Assembly: GCF_014636635.1 (NCBI RefSeq)
Contig: NZ_BMEO01000002.1
Location: 1-64,000 of the forward strand
DNA length: 64,000 nucleotides
Direction of reading: 5' to 3'
Origin: Marinicella pacifica
GTDB taxonomy: Bacteria > Pseudomonadota > Gammaproteobacteria > Xanthomonadales > Marinicellaceae
Part shown: positions 32,861 to 41,851 of the stretch, piece by piece
Numbering within the stretch: position 1 is the stretch's first letter
How the letters are laid out: the number at the start of each line of letters is the position of its first letter
Notes under the pieces: generated by a model
The model's database searches: none
The model's input: only the letters and a program-made list of their open reading frames with translations
Told to the model about the DNA's origin: nothing
Position numbers and translations under genes: made by a program

Positions 32861-34090
32861 ATGAAATCCAATAAACTTCACTTCGCCACCCGCACCATTC
32901 ATTCAGGTTACGACCCGCATCAAAACCATGGTGCGCTGACGCCACCCATGCACACCAGTTCCACCTTTGCATTTAACAGCGTTGAACAAGGTGGTGCCGC
33001 TTTTGCCGGCGACAACGATCATTATATTTACTCACGTTTAGGCACACCTTCGCAACAGCAGTTAGAACAACGCCTGGCTGATTTAGAAGAAGCTGAGGCG
33101 GCTTTGGTCACCGCTTCGGGCATGGGCGCCATCACCTCAGCCATCTGGTCTCTGGTGGAGCCGGGTGATGAAATCATTGCCGATAAAAGCCTGTATGGCT
33201 GTACCTTTAGCTTTTTTGAGCATGGATTAAAGAAATTTGGCGTGGCGGTCAATTATGTAGATTTATCGACACCGCAATTTCTGAGCGAACACATCACTGA
33301 TAAAACCAAACTGGTGTACACAGAATCACCCAGCAACCCCAATATGCGTTTAGTGGACATCGCTGCTGTGGCGAAAATTACCCGCCAATATGGCATTAAA
33401 TTTATGGTCGACAACACCTTTTGCACACCTTATCTGCAAAACCCAATCGCTTTAGGCGCGGATATTGTGGTGCATTCAGCGACCAAATACTTAGGTGGTC
33501 ACGGCGACCTCATCGCCGGTGTGGTGGCCGGATCGGCCGAAGTTTTATTGCATATCCGTCAATATGGCCTCAAAGACATGACCGGTGCGGTGATTTCAGG
33601 GCATGATGTGGCTTTATTGATGCGGGGCCTGAAGACCCTGCATGTGCGCATGGACAGGCATTGTGAAAACGCTCAGAAAGTCGCTGGGTATTTACAGACC
33701 AGCCCGTATGTTAAACAGATTAACTACCCGGGTTTAGCGAACTTTCCCCAGGCAGAACTGGCCAAAAAACAAATGCGTCAACCAGGCGGTATGATTGCTT
33801 TTGAACTGAACGGCAGTCGTGAACAGGCAGCCGACTTTGTCAATCAACTTGAGCTTATTTTATGCGCAGTCAGTTTAGGCGACACCGAAAGTCTGATTCA
33901 GCATCCGGCATCCATGACCCACTCGACTTATACCGAAGAAGAACTCATTGCTCACTTAATAAGCCCTTCCCTGTTACGACTTTCAGTCGGCCTTGAACAT
34001 GTGGACGACATCATTGCCGATCTTGATCAGGCTCTGGAATCCGTCTTTAATGGCGGATCCGGCAATAAGGGATTATCTGCTTTGGCCTGA
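32861..34090 (+). CDS. Methionine gamma-lyase (Cys/Met metabolism PLP enzyme)
   Basis: About 409 residues from ATG 32861 (MKSNKLHFATRTIH). It belongs to the Cys/Met metabolism PLP family; the PLP lysine is in HSATKYLGGHGD (about residue 208). The active-site loop has LYGCTFSFF with the Cys typical of methionine gamma-lyase (about residue 114), which points to L-methionine breakdown to methanethiol, 2-oxobutyrate and ammonia. A cystathionine gamma-lyase or gamma-synthase role cannot be excluded without assay. The gene is divergent from tyrR with the box between them, and its 3' end overlaps the convergent transporter-acyltransferase gene by 64 bases. Confidence 0.88.
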   Translation: MKSNKLHFATRTIHSGYDPHQNHGALTPPMHTSSTFAFNSVEQGGAAFAGDNDHYIYSRLGTPSQQQLEQRLADLEEAEAALVTASGMGAITSAIWSLVEPGDEIIADKSLYGCTFSFFEHGLKKFGVAVNYVDLSTPQFLSEHITDKTKLVYTESPSNPNMRLVDIAAVAKITRQYGIKFMVDNTFCTPYLQNPIALGADIVVHSATKYLGGHGDLIAGVVAGSAEVLLHIRQYGLKDMTGAVISGHDVALLMRGLKTLHVRMDRHCENAQKVAGYLQTSPYVKQINYPGLANFPQAELAKKQMRQPGGMIAFELNGSREQAADFVNQLELILCAVSLGDTESLIQHPASMTHSTYTEEELIAHLISPSLLRLSVGLEHVDDIIADLDQALESVFNGGSGNKGLSALA

Positions 34091-35955
34091 TTTTTCAGCG
34101 CAATAACCCGCCGTTGTAATTCAACGGCGGTGACTTCTTCAGGCACCATCGGCTCACCAACAATCAGTTCTATGCGTGCCCACAATTTCCGTGGCCAGCG
34201 TTGGTACCATTTTTTCCGGTAGCGTGAGAACATACTGCCCCAGAGATTGTTCAACGCCATCGGTACCACCGGTACCGGGTACTTTTGCAAGACTTTTTCA
34301 ATACCGCGTTTAAATTCACCGACCCGGCCATCATCGGTTAAACGGCCCTCAGGGAAAACCACCACCACTTCACCTGCCTCCAGGCGCGCATAAATCTGTC
34401 GGTAAGCTTCTGCCAGCACCTCAGGATTTTCTTTCTCCGAAGCAATGGGAATACAACGTGCCAACCTAAATATCCAATGCAGAATCGGCAAATGATAAAT
34501 CCGGTCATGCATCACATAGCGCACCGGTCGTGGCGAACGCGCCGAAATAATCACCGGATCCATAAAACTGATGTGGTTACAGGCCAGAATAACACCGCCA
34601 TCAGCCGGGATGTTATGCAACCCACTGTAACGGGTGCGATACACAAGGGTACTGACCACCCAAGCCACCAGTCGCACAATAAAATCCGGCATCAGTTTAA
34701 AAATAATTAAACTAACGATGATGTGCAGGCCAATGGTAATCAAAAACAACTGTGGAATGGACCAGTCCAAACCAGCCAGCACCACCATCCCAAGCAATGC
34801 GGCCACCACCATAAATAAAGCATTAATAATATTATTACCGGCAATCATTCGGGAAACCCAGGATTTTTCCGACCGGGCCTGCACCATGGAGTATAAGGGC
34901 ACAATATATAGTCCACCAAACACCCCAATCATCAATAAATCAAAATTAATCCGATAGGTACCGGTGAATGTCAGCACTTCGCCCAAACCGACAATACCTT
35001 CAATATCCAAATCCATACCCATACCGGCGATGGACAAATCCAGACCAAATATAGCCAGCCCCAAAGCCCCCAGCGGCACCAAGCCAATTTCCACTCGCCG
35101 ATTCGAGAGTTTTTCGCACAATAATGAACCCACGCCGATACCCACCGAAAACATGGTCAGCAATAGCGTCACCACATGTTCATTGCCATGCAACACCAGG
35201 CGCGTGAAATTGGGCATTTGCGCTAAAAAGACCGAACCGAAAAACCAGAACCAGGAAATGCCCATTATGGCCAGATAAATATCCCGGTGCCTTTTCACCG
35301 TCTTGAGATTATCCGCCGTGGCGCGCCATAAACCCCAGTCAAGTTTAATCGTCGGTTCAGCCGCCGGCGTCAGGGGGATTTGTCGCGCCGATAGATACCC
35401 CAACGTGGCAAAACCCACCACCGCCAGTGAAATCGGTACAAAGGAATCCATGGCGATTAAAACACCGCCTAAAATGGTACCCAACAAAATCGAAATAAAG
35501 GTGCTCGATTCCACCAGACCGTTACCACCCATGAGTTCATGGCGGTTGAGTTTCTCGGGCAAATAACCGTATTTAACCGGACCAAACAGGGACGATTGTG
35601 AACCCATAAGAAACAGCACAAAAATCAATAAACCGACATGATTCAGGTAGAAGCCGACTGATGCCAGTAACATAATGGCGATTTCACCCATTTTAATGCG
35701 TCGGATCAAGGTGTCTTTGGGGTATTTATCCGCCACCTGCCCGGCAAAAGCCGAAAACAGGAAAAAAGGCAGAATAAACAAGCCAAAGGCCAGGTTGGTG
35801 AGCAGATTAATGTGCTGTTCCGCCACCTGAAAGGCAATCATAATAATCAGTGCGTTTTTAAAGACATTATCATTAAAAGCACCAAAAAACTGGGTCAGAA
35901 AAAACGGCAAATAGCGCCGCTCTTTAAGTAAATGAAATTGTGAGTGTGTACTCAT
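34027..35955 (-). CDS. LplT-like MFS transporter fused to PlsC acyltransferase
   Basis: A 642-residue inner-membrane protein. The first 420 residues are an MFS module of the LplT type (FFLTQFFGAFNDNVFKNALI at the start), thought to flip lysophospholipids. The C-terminal part is a PlsC/LPLAT acyltransferase with NHISFMD (the H-x4-D site, about residue 470) and VFPEGRLTDDG. In E. coli Aas the acyltransferase is fused to an AMP-binding acyl-ACP synthetase instead; here that domain is absent, so the acyl donor supply must come from elsewhere. It probably acts in lysophospholipid re-acylation in the envelope. It is downstream of a META-domain lipoprotein gene (9-bp gap). Confidence 0.9.
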   Translation of the reverse strand: MSTHSQFHLLKERRYLPFFLTQFFGAFNDNVFKNALIIMIAFQVAEQHINLLTNLAFGLFILPFFLFSAFAGQVADKYPKDTLIRRIKMGEIAIMLLASVGFYLNHVGLLIFVLFLMGSQSSLFGPVKYGYLPEKLNRHELMGGNGLVESSTFISILLGTILGGVLIAMDSFVPISLAVVGFATLGYLSARQIPLTPAAEPTIKLDWGLWRATADNLKTVKRHRDIYLAIMGISWFWFFGSVFLAQMPNFTRLVLHGNEHVVTLLLTMFSVGIGVGSLLCEKLSNRRVEIGLVPLGALGLAIFGLDLSIAGMGMDLDIEGIVGLGEVLTFTGTYRINFDLLMIGVFGGLYIVPLYSMVQARSEKSWVSRMIAGNNIINALFMVVAALLGMVVLAGLDWSIPQLFLITIGLHIIVSLIIFKLMPDFIVRLVAWVVSTLVYRTRYSGLHNIPADGGVILACNHISFMDPVIISARSPRPVRYVMHDRIYHLPILHWIFRLARCIPIASEKENPEVLAEAYRQIYARLEAGEVVVVFPEGRLTDDGRVGEFKRGIEKVLQKYPVPVVPMALNNLWGSMFSRYRKKWYQRWPRKLWARIELIVGEPMVPEEVTAVELQRRVIALKNQAKADNPLLPDPPLKTDSRA

Positions 35956-35964
35956 GGGGTATGT

Positions 35965-36708
35965 TTAATCCACCTTTTTAAACTGCAGTATAGGTTGTTT
36001 CTCGGCATTTAAAAGCGTTAGCTTCAAACCTGACAACTGATAATGTTTAACGTTGTTTATCGCCCGGGTGAATTCATCGGCCAGTTTCATTTCAGGACAA
36101 GCCATCAGAGTGGTGGCCAAAGCACCGAACTCAATTCGACCCTGACCTGCTTTGACAATGCCCCCGGACAGTCGATTACAGCTGTCGGTGCCGAACACCT
36201 GCATCTTCGTTAAATTAAATTCCAGACTGGGCACGTCCTCACCACGATCTGAAAGCAAAGTCCGATCTACCGACTCACCCTGTATTTCTGTCAGCGCCCA
36301 AATATCATGCAGGCGGAGGGTGTCATCGGCTTGTCTTTCCACGACTTCCAGCAATTCATAACGTATCGATGACGCATCGGCCGGAACTTGCGCCGGTGGT
36401 AATTGGGTCTCCTGAACACGGATTTTATAGATATGGCCGAGCTCGTAATTAAAGCCTTTAATCGGGGCATACAATAAGGACCAGTTCTTAATATCGGCTT
36501 GTTGTTGATTTTCTTCGTCAATTTTCTGGATTTGCAGGCACATGCGCTCGCCCACGCCCTCACAAGTTCTTCGCCAGCTGTTGACCCAATAGAATTGCTC
36601 AGAACTGTTCTGACTGTCTGTCTTCATCGATGTGTTTTTATCAGGCTGCGACATGTGACTACAACCGGCCATCAGAACAAACAGATAAAGCAGCAATAAT
36701 TTGTACAT
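35965..36708 (-). CDS. Lipoprotein with DUF4377 and META/HslJ domains
   Basis: About 247 residues from ATG 36708, which is preceded by GGAGTCC. A lipoprotein signal (MYKLLLLYLFVLMAGC) gives a lipobox LMAGC. The first part of the mature protein (about 40-115) resembles DUF4377 and includes the cysteine pair in CEGVGERMCLQ. The second (about 125-245) is a META/HslJ domain with FGTDSCNRLSGG and TLMACPEM. Proteins of this class are envelope-located; HslJ is linked to novobiocin resistance in E. coli. The gene lies between M23 peptidase and LplT-PlsC genes on the same strand. Confidence 0.85.
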   Translation of the reverse strand: MYKLLLLYLFVLMAGCSHMSQPDKNTSMKTDSQNSSEQFYWVNSWRRTCEGVGERMCLQIQKIDEENQQQADIKNWSLLYAPIKGFNYELGHIYKIRVQETQLPPAQVPADASSIRYELLEVVERQADDTLRLHDIWALTEIQGESVDRTLLSDRGEDVPSLEFNLTKMQVFGTDSCNRLSGGIVKAGQGRIEFGALATTLMACPEMKLADEFTRAINNVKHYQLSGLKLTLLNAEKQPILQFKKVD

Positions 36709-36769
36709 TGTGGACTCCAAAAATAATTTATCATGACATAAGACGTTTGAATTGCGGGTGAACACGCTG

Positions 36770-37588
36770 TTATTCAGTGTCTGGAGGTGGCAATAATAAC
36801 TCAGGATCTAATCTAACATTCGTCCCTAAATTTATACGCCAGTCTAAATGTGGCCCTGTGGCACGACCGGTCATACCGATTTCGCCGATTTTTTCACCTT
36901 GCTGAACTTCTTGGCCGACTTTTACATTGACCTGACTTAAATGCAAATAGGTGGAATTCAGGCCATAGCCGTGATCGAGAATAATCGTCCCGCCGGTGTA
37001 ATAATGATCATCCACCGCCATGGTCACGGTGCCTGAAATCGGCGCCACCACGGTAGAACCGGTGGCATTGGCAATGTCCATGCCGTAATGCGGTCGTTTC
37101 GGCTCGCCGTTAAGAATTCTTCGACTGCCATAGACACCGCTGACACGGCCTGTGGCCGGCCAGATAAAATCCTGTAAATAATGGCGATCTTCTGACCACA
37201 CCGCGCGGGCTTGTTTCACTTCGGCCTGTTCTTTTTTAATCCGCTCCCAGAAACTGGCCGGTGGATTGACTTTATCCGCTGGCAGTCCGTCAATGCGTTC
37301 TTCGGGAAAGTCTCGCGGTGTCACCGGAATGGTTTTTTGATGGGCTTGTTCCTGATAGGTCACGGTGATTGTTTTGGGTTCAGTATCAAACCGCCCAAAG
37401 CCAAACATAAAGTAGCCTTCTGGGTCTGTTTTAACCGTTTCACCATCGATTGTGACTTTGGCATCTGCATTGGTCTGCGCGATCAACAAAGCCCCTTGTA
37501 CCGGCTCGCCTTGAATGTTTAAAAAATAATCACCGGCCCATACAGAACCTGAAACCAGCATCAAAACTATCCATTTCATCCACATCAT
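36770..37588 (-). CDS. M23-family (LysM-less) peptidase-like protein with altered HxH motif
   Basis: A 272-residue exported protein (signal about residues 1-18, ending SVWAG). The N-terminal half is Ig-like beta. The C-terminal half is an M23 LytM/peptidase domain: HYGMDIA supplies the first zinc ligands (about residue 167), and the end motif reads GPHLDWRI, where canonical enzymes have HxH. The second His is an Asp, so zinc binding or activity may be altered; many gammaproteobacterial proteins share this form. It probably acts on, or binds, peptidoglycan in the periplasm. It starts an apparent operon with the META lipoprotein and LplT-PlsC. Confidence 0.88.
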   Translation of the reverse strand: MMWMKWIVLMLVSGSVWAGDYFLNIQGEPVQGALLIAQTNADAKVTIDGETVKTDPEGYFMFGFGRFDTEPKTITVTYQEQAHQKTIPVTPRDFPEERIDGLPADKVNPPASFWERIKKEQAEVKQARAVWSEDRHYLQDFIWPATGRVSGVYGSRRILNGEPKRPHYGMDIANATGSTVVAPISGTVTMAVDDHYYTGGTIILDHGYGLNSTYLHLSQVNVKVGQEVQQGEKIGEIGMTGRATGPHLDWRINLGTNVRLDPELLLPPPDTE

Positions 37589-37636
37589 TTATAATAAGAC
37601 CTTTATTGTAATCGCTTCATTTTAACACCAAACGTC

Positions 37637-38299
37637 ATGAACCTCATCGCTATCGAAACCGCCACCGAACAATGTGCTGTTGGTTTATTGCACAACGACC
37701 GGATAACGACCACCGCAGAAATCGCACCGCAGCAACATGCCAATATTATTTTAGATCGGCTTGAGGGCTTATTAAACGACGCTCAATTAAAAAAGTCACA
37801 ACTCAGTGGTATCGTATTCGGCCTCGGTCCCGGTGCCTTCACCGGTGTCCGCATTGCCTTTGCGGTGACCCAGGGTCTGGCGCTGGCTTTAGACATTCCG
37901 GTGATGGGTGTGTCAACATTAGAAAATATGGCCTGGCAGGTTTTTCAGAACAACCCCGATCAAGAACAAAAAATTCTCATCGCAAACGATGCCCGAATGG
38001 GTGAAGTTTATTGGGCTGAATTTAAAACGCAGAATGGCCAACTAATCCGCATGAATGACGACCAGGTGAGTCAACCCAAAGATGTAAATATCAATGATTT
38101 CGACACCGCCGCCGGCAGCGCCTTTCATGATTTATTGCGTGAACACATCAATGACAATAAAACCCGGCCCATCAACGCCAACAGCCTCCCCGACGCCCAA
38201 GCCTTATTAGAAATCGCCCAAACCCGCTTCAAAAAAGACCAGCAAAATATCGCCGACATCCAACCGCATTATGTCCGTGATAAGGTGGTTTTTAGTTAA
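37637..38299 (+). CDS. tsaB: tRNA t6A biosynthesis protein TsaB
   Basis: A 220-residue TsaB (YeaZ), the non-catalytic ASKHA-fold partner of TsaD and TsaE in threonylcarbamoyl-adenosine (t6A37) formation on ANN-decoding tRNAs. It has the opening MNLIAIETATEQCAVGLL and GPGAFTGVRIAFAVTQGLA (about residues 65-83). The length is normal. The following small gene encodes a CPXCG protein, and rimI, often a neighbour, is about 5 kb away here. It is divergent from the M23 peptidase gene. Confidence 0.95.
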   Translation: MNLIAIETATEQCAVGLLHNDRITTTAEIAPQQHANIILDRLEGLLNDAQLKKSQLSGIVFGLGPGAFTGVRIAFAVTQGLALALDIPVMGVSTLENMAWQVFQNNPDQEQKILIANDARMGEVYWAEFKTQNGQLIRMNDDQVSQPKDVNINDFDTAAGSAFHDLLREHINDNKTRPINANSLPDAQALLEIAQTRFKKDQQNIADIQPHYVRDKVVFS

Positions 38300-38310
38300 A
38301 GAAGAATTTT

Positions 38311-38505
38311 ATGAGCGGATTACTAACCCAGAAAATCCAGTGTCCCTACTGCTGGGAAACCTTTGAAACCGTGGTGGATTGTTCTGTCCCTGAGCAGGTC
38401 TATGTTGAGGACTGTTTTGTTTGCTGTCAGCCGATTGTGGTGAATGTGGTTACCGATGGCGAGACAATCGTGCGACTCGATGTTTCTGCGGAAAATCAAT
38501 CATGA
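38311..38505 (+). CDS. CPXCG-motif cysteine-rich small protein
   Basis: A 64-residue protein with two cysteine pairs, CPYCW (about residue 11) and CFVCCQP (about 35), matching the small gammaproteobacterial CPXCG-motif family. It probably binds zinc; the function is unknown. The second residue pair departs from CPxCG (CPYCW). It lies 11 bases after tsaB on the same strand and is probably co-transcribed. An ATG with AAGAAG upstream fits the start. Confidence 0.85.
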   Translation: MSGLLTQKIQCPYCWETFETVVDCSVPEQVYVEDCFVCCQPIVVNVVTDGETIVRLDVSAENQS

Positions 38506-38640
38506 CCCAGCCTGATGTGAATAATTCAGTCACGGGCTTTTTCATAAAGGTGTGTTCTTGGGACTTACGCTTCCGCTCCCAGCTCACGCAGCACACCTCC
38601 ATCCATGGAGGCGTCATTCACTTTTGTTTCCGACAAATAG

Positions 38641-38693
38641 TGGCCTACAGGACGTAGGTCCGTGGCGAGAGCAGGACGCGGAAGCCGCCAAAG
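38641..38693. repeat. Dispersed intergenic repeat, copy 2
   Basis: Second copy of the element at 4103-4156, with the same order of submotifs (TGGCCTACAG, GACGTAGGTC, GGACGCGG, GCCAAAG) and small length differences. It lacks the flanking 9-bp inverted arms of copy 1. It lies in the 491-bp intergenic stretch 38506-38996, which otherwise holds no plausible gene. Confidence 0.7.
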
Positions 38694-38746
38694 CGGCCGC
38701 GGCGAACACTTCATATAACTTCGCACGAATGACACCATTCACACAA

Positions 38747-38929
38747 GGCTTCTTTGCTGCGCAAAACCGCCATGTGCTCATTGGCTATTCTCTTCGCCTC
38801 TGATTCACGGGCAACGGCATTACGTGAGCGCTTCTTTAATTTCGTTAAAACCGTACTCACTTCATTGCCTGCCCTACGCTCACGGCCTTAAAGGACATTC
38901 CGTCACGCTTCTTTGCTTCGCAAAAACGC
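38747..38929. repeat. Three related hairpin repeats in an intergenic stretch
   Basis: Three copies of a short motif CTTCTTT-hairpin-AAAA-C-CG occur at 38747-38770, 38829-38853 and 38906-38929. The hairpin arms differ between copies but stay paired: TTTGC/GCAAA in copies 1 and 3, and TTTAA/TTAAA in copy 2. This makes a structural rather than purely sequence constraint plausible. There is no open reading frame with a ribosome binding site across it. Confidence 0.45.
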
Positions 38930-38996
38930 ATGACTTCATTTACCTGGCCTAACCGGCTCGGCGGGTCGTGCTGCTCAGCAGCACTCCATCGCCCAT

Positions 38997-39707
38997 TTAT
39001 CGACAAATTGACCAACCACCCTGGTCAAAGTGGAAGTGGTTGTGGTGGGCTTTGTTATAATCAGGGCCTAATACCGTAGAAAATTTACCGCAGGCGACTT
39101 GTTGAACGGCTTGTAGAAAGTTACCTTTTGCGGTGTTTTGGCCCCAATCTTTTAGAACAGATATTTCTCTGCCGTCGGCCAATACAAATCCGGCAACATC
39201 GATGGCATTAGCATAGGCATGTTGGCTACGGCGACCTTGTTTGGCATTATTAATGTTGCGACAGGCATAGGTGCCATAATGACGAATGCGGATTATTTTT
39301 TGTCCGAAGGTTTCTATGGCCAGGGGCTGAAGGTCATGGCGCTCCCAAATGGCGAGTGCCACTAAAGCCGGACATTTAAGAATAATATCACCGCCATAAG
39401 AAATATCCGATTGAATCAGCCTCACCACGTTTCTAAAGGCGCAATTATCACCGGTGGTTTTGTCGGCAACCCGTTCAAAAGTTAAATCGCTGCTTTCCAA
39501 CACTGCAAAACAGGCATCCGGGTTATTTTTGAGATGATTAATTTTGGTTTTCAGTACAAATGACGGCGCATGTTCAATGCGCAAGGGTTTTAATGGATTG
39601 ATATTATCCGGCACATATTTCTTGACCAGTTGAAAAGCAATGAATATCGTTGTCACAACCAGCAAACCGATTAGCAACACTTTCAGGGTTTTGTACATGG
39701 CATCCAT
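38997..39707 (-). CDS. Extensin-like C-terminal domain protein (peptidase-like)
   Basis: A 236-residue protein with one N-terminal transmembrane segment (about residues 9-28) and a C-terminal extensin-like domain. The motif SQHAYANAIDVAGF (about residue 175) and the end block HHNHFHFD match the metal-site pattern of VanY/MepA-type peptidoglycan D,D-peptidases, to which extensin-like C domains are related. It is probably an inner-membrane-anchored periplasmic peptidoglycan hydrolase; activity is inferred. It is downstream of an esterase gene on the same strand with 15 bases between. Confidence 0.87.
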   Translation of the reverse strand: MDAMYKTLKVLLIGLLVVTTIFIAFQLVKKYVPDNINPLKPLRIEHAPSFVLKTKINHLKNNPDACFAVLESSDLTFERVADKTTGDNCAFRNVVRLIQSDISYGGDIILKCPALVALAIWERHDLQPLAIETFGQKIIRIRHYGTYACRNINNAKQGRRSQHAYANAIDVAGFVLADGREISVLKDWGQNTAKGNFLQAVQQVACGKFSTVLGPDYNKAHHNHFHFDQGGWSICR

Positions 39708-39722
39708 GTTAACAGCTGTTTT

Positions 39723-40592
39723 TTATTCGGAGTTGAGATGTTTTTTAAAAAATGAATCCATGTCTTTACCCACATCCACTTCATCAGCAAACCAGGGATG
39801 AACTTTGAGCACCGTCATCACATGTCCGATGTCTTGATACAGGGTTTTCTCGACCTCCACTCCGGCGGCTTTTAACTGATTATAAAAGGTATCGAAGTTA
39901 AACCGGCCCACAGTGTTATCACCCATACTGTGAATCAGTTTTATCGGTGGTTCATCACCTTCCACAAAAGCATTGGCTTTCATAACATCAAAATTTTCGC
40001 GACCAAAGGTTTTGATGTATTGTGGTTTTTTAGGGGTAAAATTATAAGGCCCGGCTAAGCCGACAAAGGCTTTAATATCATCAATGCCCACGCCCACTTT
40101 ATTGAGATAATGTTTATCAGTGACCAGTAAAGCGCCTGTGTGTGCCCCGGCAGAATGTCCGGCCAGCAAGAGCTTGTTTGCATCACCACCATATTTTTCG
40201 ATATTGTTTTTAACCCAGGCGATGGCCAGTGCAATGTCTTCAACAAAGGTCGGGAACCGGCCATCGGGGTATTTAATGTAATCAGGAATCACCACCATGT
40301 AGCCTTTTCTCACCAAAGCATCAGCGACAAAATGGTGTTGTTCCTTCGAGCCTTTGTACCAGCCGCCGCCATAGATAAAGATCACCACCGGTATCCGGGT
40401 TTTGTTTTTTTGCGGATAAATATTGAGTTTTTGCCATTCCTTGGCACCATAGGCAATGTCTTTTTCACATTGGATGGGATGGGTTATTTTAAGTGCGCTG
40501 TTGTATAAAAAAGAGCCCACACCCGCGTGGGAAGATTGACTGAACATAAAGAATATAATCAATAGCACGCACAGAATAACATTTTTCACCAT
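39723..40592 (-). CDS. Secreted alpha/beta hydrolase (carboxylesterase-like)
   Basis: A 289-residue exported hydrolase. The signal peptide (about residues 1-23, ending SSHA) is followed by an alpha/beta-hydrolase fold: oxyanion region FIYGGGWYKGS (about 72-82), nucleophile elbow AGHSAGAHTG (about 143-152), an acidic residue in a MGDNT-containing loop and the catalytic His in DIGHVMT (about 263-269). This combination is typical of BD-FAE/kynurenine-formamidase-like esterases. The substrate is not identifiable. It is followed by the extensin-like gene, possibly in one operon. Confidence 0.87.
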   Translation of the reverse strand: MVKNVILCVLLIIFFMFSQSSHAGVGSFLYNSALKITHPIQCEKDIAYGAKEWQKLNIYPQKNKTRIPVVIFIYGGGWYKGSKEQHHFVADALVRKGYMVVIPDYIKYPDGRFPTFVEDIALAIAWVKNNIEKYGGDANKLLLAGHSAGAHTGALLVTDKHYLNKVGVGIDDIKAFVGLAGPYNFTPKKPQYIKTFGRENFDVMKANAFVEGDEPPIKLIHSMGDNTVGRFNFDTFYNQLKAAGVEVEKTLYQDIGHVMTVLKVHPWFADEVDVGKDMDSFFKKHLNSE

Positions 40593-40642
40593 ACAAATTC
40601 GTTTTTGAAAAAAACCTCACTTTAGCAAAGGCTGTGTGAAAA

Positions 40643-41851
40643 TCAGTTCAAAGCAAAATACAGGGATTTAGCACCTAAAAATAGAGCCACTAAAATGACA
40701 CAGACACCCAGAAAATTATGCACCGGCGTATTTTTAAATCGGCCCAGTAAATCAGTACGGTTCATGGCATACAATAAAAAGGCGGCCAGTAGGGGTAGCA
40801 ATAAACCATTCGCAATCTGGGCAAACCAGATAATGGTGATGGGTTGATAACCAGACAATGATAACAACAAACCACTGAACAGCACCACCATCCATATCAG
40901 TTTGAATTTTATGTTTTTACCATCTGTTGGCCAACCCATCATACCGGCCACCGCATAAGCCGCTGCCAATGGTGCAGTGATGGCCGATGATATTCCGGCC
41001 GCAAACAATCCCACAGCCACGCACACCGAAGCCCATGATCCCAATAAAGGTTGTAATTGCACGGACATATCAGCCGCAGACCGGATGTCTGCCTGCTGTC
41101 CAAAGAAAGCCGTGGCAGCGGTGGCCACGATACTGATTGAAATCAAACCACCAATGCCGATAGAAATTAAGGTGTCTTTATGAAGCAATGGTAAATCTTC
41201 AGGTTGATGCCATTTTGATTTGACTGCTGAGGCGTGTAAGAATAAATTATACGGCACCACCGTTGTGCCTACCAGGGCGACAACGGTTAACCAGGCGCCT
41301 TCGGGAACGTGCGGTTTCATGCCTTGAAAAAGTGCCGGCCAATCGGGTTTGGTTAATAAAAATGTGGTGACAAAAGCCACACTCATTAATAACACCAAAG
41401 CAATCAGTGCACGTTCAAAAACCCGGTAACTGCCCTGAAATAACACCGCAAAAGCCACCACCACAATCAGCACCGCCCAGGGGAAATCAGTATCAGGTAA
41501 CATCGCTTCCAGCCCCAATACCGCCCCGGCAATATTGCCACCCTCATAAGCGCCGTTGCCAATGAATATGGCCACCATAACCAGGGCAAAAACCAGGGGT
41601 CTGGTCAGCGGATGGCTGAATTGTTTTTTTAGCACTTCGCCCAAACCTTGTTGCGTGACCAGGCCCAAACGGGCCGACATTTCCTGTAAAAGCATACAGG
41701 CCATCAAAGAAAACAGCAAAGCCCATAACAAGGCATAACCAAAATTGGCGCCGGCCAAAGTACAGGTGGTGACTGTTCCGGGACCGATAAAAGCCGCGGC
41801 CACCAGACTCGCCGGCCCCATTCGAAATCGCTTAGGATATGAAACTTTCAT
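40643..41851 (-). CDS. Divergent Nramp-family transporter lacking the DPGN motif
   Basis: A 402-residue membrane protein with about eleven hydrophobic segments in the Nramp fold. The first helix reads AAFIGPGTVTTC (about residues 19-30), where canonical Nramps have DPGN. Helix 6 reads VPYNLFLHASAV instead of MPHNLYLHS, so the Asp, Asn and Met metal ligands are replaced. Such substitutions occur in Nramp-related magnesium transporters and other divergent clades. Its ATG directly abuts the stop codon of mgtE, so the two genes are almost certainly co-translated, which favours a Mg2+ or related role. Transport of Mn2+/Fe2+ as in MntH would not be expected from these residues. Confidence 0.88.
   Translation of the reverse strand: MKVSYPKRFRMGPASLVAAAFIGPGTVTTCTLAGANFGYALLWALLFSLMACMLLQEMSARLGLVTQQGLGEVLKKQFSHPLTRPLVFALVMVAIFIGNGAYEGGNIAGAVLGLEAMLPDTDFPWAVLIVVVAFAVLFQGSYRVFERALIALVLLMSVAFVTTFLLTKPDWPALFQGMKPHVPEGAWLTVVALVGTTVVPYNLFLHASAVKSKWHQPEDLPLLHKDTLISIGIGGLISISIVATAATAFFGQQADIRSAADMSVQLQPLLGSWASVCVAVGLFAAGISSAITAPLAAAYAVAGMMGWPTDGKNIKFKLIWMVVLFSGLLLSLSGYQPITIIWFAQIANGLLLPLLAAFLLYAMNRTDLLGRFKNTPVHNFLGVCVILVALFLGAKSLYFALN

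Noticed and set aside
38552-38803. Open frames across the 38.5-39.0 kb intergenic stretch
   Set aside because: They traverse the dispersed repeat and hairpin units, lack ribosome binding sites, and show no protein-like pattern.
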